Shown: positions 28,437-37,337, numbered from the stretch's first letter. The stretch is DNA of 64,000 nucleotides from Saccharomonospora marina XMU15 (GCF_000244955.1 NZ_CM001439.1:4262643-4326642), one strand, 5' to 3'. Notes: a model not told the origin generated them from the sequence alone. Numbers and translations are program-made.

Positions 28437-29276
28437 ATGTCTTCTTCCGCCCACGTAACTACGATCCCGGCGCGGCCAGCCCGGTTGCTGACGCAGAACC
28501 GGGAGATGCGCGCAATCGGTGTCTGGAACTGGACTCTGCCTGCGCTGGCCGCCCGGTTGCCCGACGGGCGGACGCAGGTGACCTGCCCGGCGGCGAGCGC
28601 GTGTACTCGGATCTGCTACGCGCGCAACGGAACTTATCTTTTCCCTGCGGTCAAAGCCAAGCATACCGCCAATCTCGCGTACGTTCTGGACGATCTTCCC
28701 GGTTGGACAGAGGCGATGATCCGCGAACTGTCGGCGCCGCGCCTGGCCGGGAAATTTGTCAGGGTGCACGATGCGGGCGATTTTTTCAGCGATGCCTACA
28801 CTTTGGCGTGGTGTCGCGTGATGCACGCCTGCCCACAGGTGACGTTTTACGCTTATACCAAGGAAGTTCGCCGCTTCAAAAGGCTGATCGAACCTGACCC
28901 GCCCGAGAACTTCCTGTGGGTGTACAGCTACGGCGGCAAAGAAGACACCGAGATTGACCCCGACCGTGACCGGGTCGCCGATGTGTTCCCCGACGAGGAC
29001 GCCATCACCGAGGCCCCCGGGTGGTCGTCGCAGGAAGCCTCGGATCTGCTCGCCGTGCTCGGTCCGCGATTGGTCGGGGTGCCCGCGAACCGCATCCCGC
29101 AGTTCCTCAAGCGGATGGGCGGGCGGCGGCTGTCGGAGTGGCAGGCCGAGATCGACGCCGAACGAACACGAAAGCGGCGCCGTCATCTGCGACTCGTGCC
29201 CAACGACCCGTCCGCGCCTACCTCGATGCCGGAAGGCCAATCGAGCGCGGACGACGCCGAGCGACACGCGGCCTGA
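28437..29276 (+). CDS. Gp88-like cysteine protein
   Basis: The 279-aa protein resembles the phage gene product 88 family: it begins with LLTQNREMRAIGVWNWTLPA and carries a cysteine cluster C50-x5-C56-x3-C60 (CPAASACTRICYARNG), then VRVHDAGDFFSDAYTLAW and FYAYTKEV. The cysteine spacing could hold an iron-sulphur cluster or zinc. The family has no settled function but is common on actinobacterial phages and conjugative elements. It lies between the VirB4 and coupling-protein genes, so it is probably part of the transfer region. A GAGG ribosome site precedes ATG 28437. Confidence 0.75.
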   Translation: MSSSAHVTTIPARPARLLTQNREMRAIGVWNWTLPALAARLPDGRTQVTCPAASACTRICYARNGTYLFPAVKAKHTANLAYVLDDLPGWTEAMIRELSAPRLAGKFVRVHDAGDFFSDAYTLAWCRVMHACPQVTFYAYTKEVRRFKRLIEPDPPENFLWVYSYGGKEDTEIDPDRDRVADVFPDEDAITEAPGWSSQEASDLLAVLGPRLVGVPANRIPQFLKRMGGRRLSEWQAEIDAERTRKRRRHLRLVPNDPSAPTSMPEGQSSADDAERHAA

Positions 29277-29320
29277 ATCCGCGTCCTTTCGACTTTTCCT
29301 TGCGAGAGAGGGGATTTCTG

Positions 29321-31822
29321 ATGTCATCCACTCAGTCTGTTGTCGCTTCATCGAGGACTCTTGCGTCACCGTTGCAGGACTACCTCCGCGATCCCGGTGC
29401 CGCAATGCGCGCTGTCGTCACGGCACTGCGGGAATTCGCGCTGTCCTGGGGGCCACTCGTCGGGCCGGCCGTGGCGCTTGTGGTGGCGGGCGTCGTGGTC
29501 GGGCGACGGTGGTGGGCGCGCCGGTGTCATGACCGGATGGCCGCCGACGCCCGGGTGGTCACCGTGCTGGCTCCGCCCACGGTCGATCCGGACGGCGCGG
29601 CGGCCTTGTACTCCAACTTGGTTGGGCTGTTGCGGTCCGGCTGGAAACGGCGGATGCACGGCCAGCCGCACATCGTGTGGGAGTACGTGTTTTCTCATGC
29701 CGGGGTCGCCTTGCGGCTATGGCTGCCGGGCGTCGTGCCACCCGGCATGGCCGAACGCGCCATCGAGGCCGCCTGGCCCGGCGCGCACACCCGCACTGCC
29801 CCGGCCAAGCCGCCGATCCCCTTGTCCAACCCGCCGGGAAAAGCGGTCGAGGCCGTGGGCGGCGAACTGCGCCTGGCCCGCAGCGAGGCACTGCCCATCC
29901 GGTCGGACTTCCCCGCTGATCCGGTCCGGGCCTTGCTGGGCGCTCCGGTCGGCATGGCCACTCACGAACGGGCCGTGGTGCAGATCCTCGCGCGCCCGGT
30001 CACCGGCGCGCGTGTCCGTAAAGCCCGCCGAGCCGCCCGCCGGGTCCGCGCGGGCAGCTCGGCCCGGCTGGCCGCGCGCCTCCTGGATCTGATCACTCCG
30101 CACAGTGGATCGCGCAAGCCCGGCACGACCGCGAAGCGGCCGGTCGTCGATCACCAGACCTCGCTGGAAACATCGGCGCAGGACCGGGTCATCGTGGCCA
30201 AGCAGCGCAGCTCCCAGTACGAGACCCGCATCCGGTACGCCGTGGCCACCTTGGTCGACGAGCACGCGACCGGCGCGGAGCGGGCTCCGGTGCGCGAGCA
30301 CCTGCGCGGACGCGGCCATGCCATCGCCAGCGCGTTCGCGGCTTACAGCGAACACAACTACTACCGTCGCGTCCGGCTCACGAACGCCGTCCGGGCCGTG
30401 GCCGAACGACGCCTCACCTCCGGTGATCTGCTCTCGATCGCCGAGCTGGCCGCGCTCGCGCACGTCCCGACTGACGAGGCCGTGCCCGGCTTGCAGCGCG
30501 CCGGAGCGAAGGCGGTGCCGCCGCCACCGGGGATCGCCACCGAGGGCCCGGGAGTGAAACCGATCGGGATCACCGACTCCGGTCACTCCCGGCCGGTGGG
30601 GCTGCGCGTCGCCGACGCGCGTCATCACCTGCACATTCTGGGCGCGACAGGGTCGGGCAAGTCCGAGCTGATGGCGCGACTGATCCTCGACGACGCAGAC
30701 GCCGGCCGCGGCCTGGTCGTGATCGATCCCAAGGGAGACCTGGTCGCGGACACCCTGATGCGGCTGCCCTCGCGGCTCGGGGAGAAGGTGGTGCTCTTCG
30801 ACGCCGACAGCCGCTCCCGCCCGCCGGTGCTCAATCCGCTCGAAGGCGACGACACCGCCCGCACCGTGGACAACCTGGTGTCGATCTTCTCCCACGTCTA
30901 CGCCTCCAGCTGGGGGCCGCGGACCGAGGACATCCTGCGCTCCGGTCTGCTGACCCTGCGCGAGCTGCCCGGCACGCCCACGCTGACTGATCTGCCGAAA
31001 CTGTTGACGGTGCCCGCTTTCCGGCAGCGTGCGCTCGAACAGATCTCCGACGATGTCCTGACCGGGTTCTGGCACTGGTACGACGATCTGTCCGATGCCA
31101 GCCGGGCGCAGGTCGTCGCGCCCCTGATGAACAAACTCCGCGGCCTCTTACTCAGGCCATTCGTGCGGGCATCACTCGCCGGTGGCGAGTCCACAGTGGA
31201 CATGGACGCGGTGCTCGACGGCGGGATCTGCCTGGTGCGCCTGGGCAAAGACGCCCTCGGGATGGACACCGCGCGACTGATCGGCTCGATCGTCGTGGCC
31301 CGCACCTGGCAGGCCGCCACCCGGCGCGCCCGGATACCGCAACGCGACCGCCACGACGCGTCGCTCTACATCGACGAGTGCCACAACTTCCTCAACCTGG
31401 CATACCCGATGGAAGACATGCTCGCCGAAGCCCGCGGCTACCGCATGTCGATGACGCTCGCCCACCAATACCTGCGCCAGCTCCCACGCGAACTGGAGGA
31501 AGGCATCAGCACCAACGCCCGCTCGAAGATCATTTTCTCGGCGTCGCCCGAAGACGCCCGGGACCTGTCCCGGCACACCGCGCCCCGGCTCTCCGAGCAC
31601 GACCTCGCCAACCTCGGCCGGTTCCACATCGCCGCGCGGCTGGTGCTCGACAGCGAGGAAGCTCCCCCGTTCACCGCGGTCACCGAGAAACTCCCGCCCG
31701 CGATTCCCGGCCGGGCCAAGGAGATCCGTCGGCTCGCACTCGTGAACACCGAGCCTCCCAGCACGCCCGAGCCGGCCGAGAACGTCCAGCCGGCGGCGTT
31801 CGACCCGCGCCGCGCGGCCTGA
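29321..31822 (+). CDS. VirD4/TraD-type coupling protein
   Basis: The 833-aa ATPase should bring the DNA substrate to the secretion channel. One membrane segment lies at about aa 44-62. Walker A is GATGSGKS at aa 441-448, Walker B is SLYIDECHNF with D685 and E686, and AHQYLRQLP resembles the sensor motif of FtsK/TraD motors. AGAGGGG precedes ATG 29321. The long open frame before that start overlaps the Gp88 gene and is not coding. Confidence 0.92.
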   Translation: MSSTQSVVASSRTLASPLQDYLRDPGAAMRAVVTALREFALSWGPLVGPAVALVVAGVVVGRRWWARRCHDRMAADARVVTVLAPPTVDPDGAAALYSNLVGLLRSGWKRRMHGQPHIVWEYVFSHAGVALRLWLPGVVPPGMAERAIEAAWPGAHTRTAPAKPPIPLSNPPGKAVEAVGGELRLARSEALPIRSDFPADPVRALLGAPVGMATHERAVVQILARPVTGARVRKARRAARRVRAGSSARLAARLLDLITPHSGSRKPGTTAKRPVVDHQTSLETSAQDRVIVAKQRSSQYETRIRYAVATLVDEHATGAERAPVREHLRGRGHAIASAFAAYSEHNYYRRVRLTNAVRAVAERRLTSGDLLSIAELAALAHVPTDEAVPGLQRAGAKAVPPPPGIATEGPGVKPIGITDSGHSRPVGLRVADARHHLHILGATGSGKSELMARLILDDADAGRGLVVIDPKGDLVADTLMRLPSRLGEKVVLFDADSRSRPPVLNPLEGDDTARTVDNLVSIFSHVYASSWGPRTEDILRSGLLTLRELPGTPTLTDLPKLLTVPAFRQRALEQISDDVLTGFWHWYDDLSDASRAQVVAPLMNKLRGLLLRPFVRASLAGGESTVDMDAVLDGGICLVRLGKDALGMDTARLIGSIVVARTWQAATRRARIPQRDRHDASLYIDECHNFLNLAYPMEDMLAEARGYRMSMTLAHQYLRQLPRELEEGISTNARSKIIFSASPEDARDLSRHTAPRLSEHDLANLGRFHIAARLVLDSEEAPPFTAVTEKLPPAIPGRAKEIRRLALVNTEPPSTPEPAENVQPAAFDPRRAA

Positions 31823-31884
31823 CCCACCCAGCTTTCCATTTGCCCGCAGGGCGTTCTCACGTCCTGCCGTACTGGAGGTGCACG

Positions 31885-32919
31885 ATGGTGAGCAATCCCA
31901 CCCCGCAGCGACAACTGCGGGCACATCGACCGGAACGACCTGTGGCGCGCGTGCTCAACTCGGCCGAGCATCACGCGTGGCTGGCCCGGCATCTCACCGA
32001 CCGCGATCGGTGGCTGTGCCGGATGTTGTTCGAGCACCACGTGCTCACCAGCACCCAGATTATCGATATTGCCTTCACCGGGCGCCGCGGGGCGAACCTG
32101 CGCCTGCGCAGCCTCTACCAGTGGGGTGTGGTGGCCCGGTTCCAGCCGCATCGCGATCGCGGATCGCACCCGATGTACTACGTCCTCGACACCGCCGGGG
32201 CGGTCGCCCTCGCCCGCGAGGACGGCATCGATCCCAAGGAGCTGGGCTACAGCCGTGAGCGCGAGATCGGACGCGCGTTCTCGCTACAGCTGGCGCACAC
32301 CGTGGGCTGCAACGGGCTGTTCACCACCCTGATCCGCCGAGCGCGTCAGCCCGGTGCCGCTGGTGTGCTCGCGGCGTGGTGGTCGGCCGCCCGGTGCGGC
32401 CGGCACTGGGGCGACATCGTCACCCCGGACGGCTACGGCCGCTGGCGTGAGGCAGGCCGGGAGGCCGAGTTCTTTGTGGAGTTCGACTTCGGCACCGAGC
32501 AACTGTCCCGCCTGGCGGGCAAGCTCGCCCGCTACGAGCGGCTGGCCGAGGTCACGGGCATTACCACACCCGTGCTGGTGTGGCTGCCCAGTGCCAGGCG
32601 CGAGGTCAACGCACGCAGGGCGATGGCCGAGGCGTTGCGCGGTCTCGACCGGCCTGCACGCGTACCCGTGGCGACCAGCAGCGGCGAGGCCGCGGCGGAT
32701 CCGCTCGATATGGCCGCGCCGCGCTGGCGACGGCTCGACGAGTCCGGCACTGCCGGTCGAGTGGCGCTGGCTGACCTGCCCACCCTCTGGCCGAACCTGC
32801 GCGCCTCGGCCCCCAGCGGTGGGCAGCGTCCGACGGCCGCCACGCCCGCCACCGCACGTCCAGAGGTGGCCCCGCCCTCGCCGATGCCCCCGCCCGACCC
32901 CGCGCATCCGTGGAGGTGA
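31885..32919 (+). CDS. Replication-relaxation family protein
   Basis: The 344-aa protein matches the replication-relaxation family: an N-terminal winged-helix part (HLTDRDRWLCRMLFEHHVLTS, then RLRSLYQWGVVARFQP) followed by YYVLDTAGAVALA and a nuclease-like acidic segment FFVEFDFGTEQLSRLAGKLARY. Members sit next to coupling proteins on actinobacterial and Gram-positive mobile elements and are thought to act in DNA processing for transfer. GGAGGTG lies upstream of ATG 31885. It is the best candidate in this window for a DNA-processing partner, since no classical relaxase is visible. Confidence 0.8.
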   Translation: MVSNPTPQRQLRAHRPERPVARVLNSAEHHAWLARHLTDRDRWLCRMLFEHHVLTSTQIIDIAFTGRRGANLRLRSLYQWGVVARFQPHRDRGSHPMYYVLDTAGAVALAREDGIDPKELGYSREREIGRAFSLQLAHTVGCNGLFTTLIRRARQPGAAGVLAAWWSAARCGRHWGDIVTPDGYGRWREAGREAEFFVEFDFGTEQLSRLAGKLARYERLAEVTGITTPVLVWLPSARREVNARRAMAEALRGLDRPARVPVATSSGEAAADPLDMAAPRWRRLDESGTAGRVALADLPTLWPNLRASAPSGGQRPTAATPATARPEVAPPSPMPPPDPAHPWR

Positions 32920-32925
32920 TGCGTC

Positions 32926-33879
32926 ATGGGCAAGATGGCCGCCGCCGGTGCCGGGTTCGTCGTCGTGATCATGCTCTTCATCGGTGGCGGCGCTATCGCT
33001 GTGGTTCAAGCCGTATTCGGCAGTTCCAGCAGTTCCGGCGGGGGCATCAACTGTGCCCCCGCCGGGGCGAGCGCGACCTCGGCAGCGGGGTACGGACCGC
33101 AGGAGATGGGCAACGCGGCGACAATCGTCGCTGTCGGCAAACGGATGAACGTGCCCGAACAGGGCTGGGTCGTCGCGATCGCCACGGCGCTGACCGAGTC
33201 TCAACTGAAGAACCTGAACTACGGCGATCGCGACAGTGTCGGCCTGTTCCAGCAACGGCCCTCGCAAGGCTGGGGAACGGTCGCACAGATCATGGACCCC
33301 ACCTACAGCAGCGAGCAGTTCTACCGGCATCTGCTGGCACTGCCGAACTGGCAGAACATGCCGGTCACCGTGGCCGCCCAGACCGTACAGCGATCGGGCT
33401 TTCCCGACCGCTACGCGAAATTCGAGCCAGCAGCGCGCCAGATCGTCGGGGCCGTCCAAGGTGCCACCTGCACGACCAGTGCGACGACCGGCGGCTGGAC
33501 GACCCCCACGAGCGGCACCTGCACGTCCACATTCGGGTACCGCGGCAGCGAATTCCACAAAGGACTCGACATCGGTGCACCCATCGGCACGCCGATCCTG
33601 GCAGCCAACTCCGGCACGGTGATCAGCTCAGGCCCTGCGTCCGGCTACGGGCTGTGGGTCCGCATCCAGCACGGGGACGGGATCGTGACAATCTACGGCC
33701 ACAACGACCACAATCTGGTCCGCGAAGGACAATCCGTTCAGGCCGGCCAGCCCATCGCCGCGGTCGGAAACCGAGGGGCTTCCACCGGAGCGCACCTGCA
33801 CCTGCAGATCGAGGCCAACGGCCAAGCCGTCGACCCTGTGGAGTTCTACCGGCAGCGAGGAGGCCAGCTCTGCCGATAG
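32926..33879 (+). CDS. VirB1-like transglycosylase / M23 peptidase
   Basis: The 317-aa protein has an N-terminal membrane anchor (aa 8-30), a lysozyme-like segment (GWVVAIATALTESQLKN, with a likely catalytic Glu, and SVGLFQQRPSQGWG), and a C-terminal LytM/M23 domain. The zinc ligands H211 and D215 are in HKGLDIGAP, and H290 and H292 in GAHLHLQIE. It would open peptidoglycan for the conjugative channel. It is the last gene of the rightward operon, six bases after the previous stop. Confidence 0.9.
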   Translation: MGKMAAAGAGFVVVIMLFIGGGAIAVVQAVFGSSSSSGGGINCAPAGASATSAAGYGPQEMGNAATIVAVGKRMNVPEQGWVVAIATALTESQLKNLNYGDRDSVGLFQQRPSQGWGTVAQIMDPTYSSEQFYRHLLALPNWQNMPVTVAAQTVQRSGFPDRYAKFEPAARQIVGAVQGATCTTSATTGGWTTPTSGTCTSTFGYRGSEFHKGLDIGAPIGTPILAANSGTVISSGPASGYGLWVRIQHGDGIVTIYGHNDHNLVREGQSVQAGQPIAAVGNRGASTGAHLHLQIEANGQAVDPVEFYRQRGGQLCR

Positions 33880-33900
33880 GCGCGCACAGCCGCGTCGCCT

Positions 33901-33924
33901 GGGAAGAGCCTTCGTGGCGTTCCC
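33901..33924 (+). terminator. Possible terminator after the conjugation operon
   Basis: GGGAAGAGCC and GGCGTTCCC can fold into an interrupted hairpin around TTCGT, 21 bases after the M23 peptidase stop and before the convergent HTH gene. No T-run follows. Confidence 0.35.
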
Positions 33925-33981
33925 GGAGCGTTCCGACGTATGACCCTGGTCTCCGACAATCGTCCAGACGCGTGAGTCCGG

Positions 33982-34257
33982 CTACTCGTCGGCCGGAGTG
34001 CCTTTGAGGTGGTTGTAGAGGTTCGCGCGGCTGAGGCCGACCTCCTTGGAGATTCTGGTCTTCGGCACACCAGCCTTGTCGGCTTCCCGGATGTCGGCGA
34101 GCCGTTCGGCGCGTTCGACTTTCAGCTGCTTGGACAGGATTTCTTTCATCTCCTGCAGCGAGCTTTCCACGTCCCGGATGCTCTCCAACGTGGTCTCGAT
34201 CGCTTCCACGCGGTGTCGGCGGGCGCGCAGCTGCGCGATGTGCTCGTCCTTGTCCAT
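33982..34257 (-). CDS. Small helix-turn-helix DNA-binding protein
   Basis: The 91-aa protein (ATG 34257, GAGAGAGGG upstream) has a coiled-coil-like N-terminal part (RRHRVEAIETTLESIRDVESSLQ and following) and a C-terminal resolvase-type helix-turn-helix, GVPKTRISKEVGLSRANLYN. It is convergent with the conjugation operon. A motif AAGGTGTCTAGG lies upstream of it (34345-34334) and recurs in the 1.6-kb non-coding region, so it may regulate itself and the element. Confidence 0.75.
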   Translation of the reverse strand: MDKDEHIAQLRARRHRVEAIETTLESIRDVESSLQEMKEILSKQLKVERAERLADIREADKAGVPKTRISKEVGLSRANLYNHLKGTPADE

Positions 34258-34359
34258 CTGCGGCCCTCTCTCGCGTGGCCAGGGTTGACCGATCTCTGGG
34301 CGTGGCTGACCATCTGTTTGCCGCCGAGTCGCCCTAGACACCTTACCGAGACAGCCCGC

Positions 34360-34414
34360 GGTCAGCAGGGGTGTGTCGTGACCAGCGATTCCTGGTCACG
34401 ACACCCTGCTGACC
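34360..34414 (-). terminator. Strong hairpin downstream of dprA
   Basis: Arms 34360-34385 and 34392-34414 pair along 23 bases (GGTCAGCAGGG and TGTCGTGACCAG with their complements), with a three-base bulge and a six-base loop. It begins 22 bases after the DprA stop. No T-run follows; such intrinsic terminators are common in GC-rich genomes. Confidence 0.7.
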
Positions 34415-34435
34415 TGGTCCAACGGTTCCGGCGAG

Positions 34436-35329
34436 TCATCGGAGTCCGCGGGTGGCGGTGACCTCGTCGGCGCAGGTGACGGCGGTGGCCATCCCGGTGC
34501 GCAGCAGCTCGTTGGTCCCGGCAGACTTCGCCGAGGTGATCGGTCCCGGGACCGCGTAGACGCGGCGGCCGAGCCTCGACGCCGTACGCGCTACAGCCAG
34601 GGCCGGGCTGCGTCGGCCGGCCTCGACGATCACCGTGGCCTCGCTCAGCGCGGCGACCAGGCGTTGCCGTGCGTAGCCACGAGTGCGGCGAGGTTTCGTG
34701 CCAAGGGGGTACTCGGTGACCAGCACTCCGCCGGAGTCGGTGATCGCCCGCAAGAGCGGACCGTGGTCGGCGGGATAGTTGACATCGATACCGCACGCCA
34801 GCACGACAAGGCACCGGCCGCGTCCGGAGGTGCTCAGGGCACCCCGCAGCGCGTGCGCTTCGACCCCGAACCCGGCACCGTTGACAACGGCGATGTCCCG
34901 ATCGGCGACGCCCCGCCCGAGTTCCGCAGCGACGTACTCGCCATACGGGCTGGCCGCCAGCGAGCCGACCACGGCCACCGGGCCAGCGGTGAGGACTCCG
35001 AGCTGCGGGTCACCGCGCACCCACAGGCCCAGCGGCGCTCCCGTGCCGGAGGCGGCCAGGTCGTGCGCCGCCGCGCTCGGCCAGTCGTCGTCCTCGGGGG
35101 TGAGCAGCCTGGCATGCCCCGCCTCGAGCGCGGCGAGGTCGCCGCGTAGATCGGGTTCAGGCTGTGCGACCTCGGCGAGCACCGCCGGGGGTGCACAACC
35201 GGCGCGGATGCGGTCGGCGGCCTCCACTGGGCCGTGGACTGCGGTGTAGGCGCCGACGGATTGCGTGGGTGGCTCAGTCGCGCGCATCAAGAACAGTCGT
35301 GCGCGGACGATGTCATCGGATGCAGGCAT
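34436..35329 (-). CDS. DprA/Smf-like DNA-processing protein
   Basis: The 297-aa product (ATG 35329, GAGG upstream) belongs to the DNA-processing protein A family, which loads RecA on incoming single strands. The Rossmann core is visible: VAVVGSLAASPYGEYVAAELG, the nucleotide-like loop GAGFGVEAHALRGAL, then YPLGTKPRRTRGYARQRLVAALS, VIVEAGRRSPALAVART and VYAVPGPIT. It is a second-type copy carried by the element; chromosomal dprA usually lies elsewhere. Some DprA relatives associate with phage defence, so the role may be protective rather than in transformation. Confidence 0.88.
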   Translation of the reverse strand: MPASDDIVRARLFLMRATEPPTQSVGAYTAVHGPVEAADRIRAGCAPPAVLAEVAQPEPDLRGDLAALEAGHARLLTPEDDDWPSAAAHDLAASGTGAPLGLWVRGDPQLGVLTAGPVAVVGSLAASPYGEYVAAELGRGVADRDIAVVNGAGFGVEAHALRGALSTSGRGRCLVVLACGIDVNYPADHGPLLRAITDSGGVLVTEYPLGTKPRRTRGYARQRLVAALSEATVIVEAGRRSPALAVARTASRLGRRVYAVPGPITSAKSAGTNELLRTGMATAVTCADEVTATRGLR

Positions 35330-35352
35330 GGCGAACCTCAATCGTTCTCAGC

Positions 35353-35367
35353 GTTCGTGACACGAAC
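35353..35367. promoter_or_regulatory. Palindrome upstream of dprA
   Basis: GTTCGTGACACGAAC is a perfect 7-base inverted repeat with a one-base centre, 24 bases upstream of the DprA start and between it and the PAPS-reductase-like gene. It is a plausible operator. It is not the actinobacterial LexA box, which has the opposite half-site order. Confidence 0.4.
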
Positions 35368-35412
35368 AGCGGACTATCGGAACTCGGGAGGACTCAGAAC
35401 AGGAACTGTCCA

Positions 35413-36192
35413 CTAAGGATTCGCGCCCGTGATGATCTCCGCCATCGACATGTCGTTGCGGAACCGATGCCCGATCTCGTCCTCGATCCGGGCGTACTCG
35501 GCCGCAAGGTCGGGCCGAAGGCGGGCGGCGCGCAGGAGATCCGCGCGGCTCCCGAGAATGCACAGAGAGCACGACAACCGGGTCATTCCGGCGTCGTAAG
35601 CAGGGTGGTAGGGCACACCGCTCGCGCGAATGTGTTGCCATACCTCCGTTTCGGACCACTCGTGGATGGGCAGCCACGTGCAGACTTCGCGTCGACCGTT
35701 GCTCGCGGTGTGATCCGGACTCAGCTTCGCTTTCTTCAACCGTGCGCGAGACTCCTGGGCACGCAGCCCCATGCAGTTGAGCACCTGAGCGGGCCGGTCG
35801 ATCGCGCCTAGCTCGTTCACTAACTGCGTGACGAGTTTCCTTGCTGGGCCAAGCTTCTGGTCAGAAGTGCAGTAGCGAGCTGTGGCCGACGGCCAGCGCC
35901 CGCGCTGGCGGACTTGGGTCAGCAGGTCTCCCTGCTCGCGGTGGCGCTCCTCGTATCGAACACCGTAGTGCAGAGCTTGCCGCCTAGCGAGGTCCGCGGT
36001 TCCTGGCCACTCGACGCGCCCCAGCGCGCAGTGCAGGACCGTGATCCGGTCCAGAACTCCCGCGTCAGCCGCGCGGCGGCAGACGACGTCGAGCATCGCC
36101 TGGGAATCCTTGCCGCCACTGGAATTCAGGATGATGTCGTATTCGGTCAGGTTCGGATCATCCGTCTTTTCGTGACAGTCGTGGTGGCCCAT
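35413..36192 (-). CDS. PAPS reductase / DndC-like PP-loop protein
   Basis: The 259-aa protein has the PP-loop SSGGKDS at aa 24-30 and the fold of phosphoadenosine-phosphosulfate reductases. YCTSDQKLGP (C108) and SCSLC (C208, C211) offer cysteines that could bind an iron-sulphur cluster, and WLPIHEWSETEVWQHI is typical of the family. Similar PP-loop proteins include DndC, which acts in DNA phosphorothioation, and stand-alone phage or plasmid versions. No dndA, B, D or E gene is nearby. It is cotranscribed with the 36199 gene (six-base gap). Confidence 0.82.
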   Translation of the reverse strand: MGHHDCHEKTDDPNLTEYDIILNSSGGKDSQAMLDVVCRRAADAGVLDRITVLHCALGRVEWPGTADLARRQALHYGVRYEERHREQGDLLTQVRQRGRWPSATARYCTSDQKLGPARKLVTQLVNELGAIDRPAQVLNCMGLRAQESRARLKKAKLSPDHTASNGRREVCTWLPIHEWSETEVWQHIRASGVPYHPAYDAGMTRLSCSLCILGSRADLLRAARLRPDLAAEYARIEDEIGHRFRNDMSMAEIITGANP

Positions 36193-36198
36193 GCGCGA

Positions 36199-36477
36199 TC
36201 ACCCGACGATCTCGATGCTGTCGAGGCGGCGCACGTGCTCGACCTCGTCGTCCTCGACAGAACACATCGCGTCGTCGAGAACAGTCGGGTTCTTCTGCAG
36301 CAGGTCCCGCAGCTCTTCGATCGTCGCGGTCACTGCGAGCTGCTGGCGAGCGCGGTCCGCGTCTTGGTTTACGGCTGACGGATCGGGCGTGAAGACGGCG
36401 CGGGCTTCGTCCACCGTGAGTGTCATCGCGAACTTCTGCATGAATGTCCACGAGATACGGAATTTTTGGGCGCTCAT
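36199..36477 (-). CDS. Small hypothetical protein
   Basis: A 92-aa frame (ATG 36477, GGAG upstream) of acidic, helical character with no recognised domain. The start MSAQKFRISWTFMQKFAMTLTVDEA and a C-terminal acidic tail are notable. It precedes the PP-loop gene by six bases and may be its partner. Confidence 0.65.
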   Translation of the reverse strand: MSAQKFRISWTFMQKFAMTLTVDEARAVFTPDPSAVNQDADRARQQLAVTATIEELRDLLQKNPTVLDDAMCSVEDDEVEHVRRLDSIEIVG

Positions 36478-36502
36478 AAGGATCTCCAATCAGGACAGCG
36501 GG

Positions 36503-36537
36503 CCTGTGGGGATGACATCGGATGCCATCCCCACAGG
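36503..36537 (-). terminator. Hairpin between small genes
   Basis: CCTGTGGGGATG (36503-36514) pairs perfectly with CATCCCCACAGG (36526-36537). It lies after the 36614 gene and before the 36477 start. Confidence 0.7.
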
Positions 36538-36613
36538 CGGATTTTGTCCGTGGTTCTTACGCGGGATGCTGGCGGGGCTTCTCGGTCGGCCGCGACGGCG
36601 GGGCCTGGCCTAC

Positions 36614-36955
36614 TTACTCGTTGTTATCCAGCCGGAGCAGTTCGGCCAGCGCCTCCGGCGCCTTCTGCGCAGCCGGTGAGAACGCGGACGTGGTCGCCGA
36701 TGGTTCGGAGGCTTCGAGGGCTTCCAGCTTCCGTCGCACGGCCGTGAGCGACTTGTACGGGTGGCCCGTGGCTCCATGGTCCTGGGCCGCCTGACTTTGC
36801 AAGTAGGAAACCATGGTCGCGGCCTCCGTCGCGCTCATCTCGAAGACGGCAGTGGTCGCGGTCAGCCGGACTTTCGCCGCCTGCTCGCTGCTCATCGTTT
36901 CCCTGAGCGCCCGAACATTATCGTCGGTGAGTTTGGTCAGTTTCACTTCGGTCAT
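36614..36955 (-). CDS. Hypothetical protein
   Basis: A 113-aa product with AAGGAAA before ATG 36955. It begins MTEVKLTKLTDDNVRALRE and continues with helical, Ala- and Glu-rich sequence (ATEAATMVSYLQSQAA). No family is recognised. It belongs to the run of small plasmid-type genes. Confidence 0.65.
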   Translation of the reverse strand: MTEVKLTKLTDDNVRALRETMSSEQAAKVRLTATTAVFEMSATEAATMVSYLQSQAAQDHGATGHPYKSLTAVRRKLEALEASEPSATTSAFSPAAQKAPEALAELLRLDNNE

Positions 36956-36981
36956 TGCTGTTTCCTTTCTTTCTTCCGTTT

Positions 36982-37007
36982 CCGCCGGGCCTGTCGCTGC
37001 CCGGCGG
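36982..37007 (-). terminator. Hairpin at the end of the 37008 gene
   Basis: CCGCCGGGC (36982-36990) pairs with GCCCGGCGG (36999-37007) around an eight-base loop. It touches the stop codon of the gene ending at 37008, on the minus strand. Confidence 0.7.
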
Positions 37008-37337
37008 CTATCGATCGCAGCCGATCTCGGCCAGGTAGTCGTCCCGGCCGTCGCTGATGGCGGCGGCGAGATCGATGTCGAGGGCGTCGGCAAGGTGGTG
37101 CAGATCTGCGAAGAAGTCGCCCATGAGGGCGTGGAAGGTCTCGTAGCCGCCGCCGACCTGCGCGGAATAGGCGTTGATGGCCGTTGCCGCGAATCCGGCC
37201 TTGCGGGTGTTGTCGTGAACGATGTCGTCCTGGTTGGCGGTGTCCCGCGGCTCGCCGTCACCTGCGAACATCGCCGGGTCTAGTTCGTCGATAGCGACAG
37301 GCCCGAGTGGACGTACGCGATTTGACTTGGCATGCAT
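37008..37337 (-). CDS. Hypothetical protein
   Basis: A 109-aa product starting at ATG 37337 with GAGGAAA upstream. It is acidic, with a helical middle (ETFHALMGDFFADLHHLADALD). No known family is recognised. A perfect hairpin begins at its stop codon. Confidence 0.65.
   Translation of the reverse strand: MHAKSNRVRPLGPVAIDELDPAMFAGDGEPRDTANQDDIVHDNTRKAGFAATAINAYSAQVGGGYETFHALMGDFFADLHHLADALDIDLAAAISDGRDDYLAEIGCDR

Noticed and set aside
35353-35367. LexA SOS box upstream of dprA
   Set aside because: Half-sites are in the reverse order of the actinobacterial consensus.
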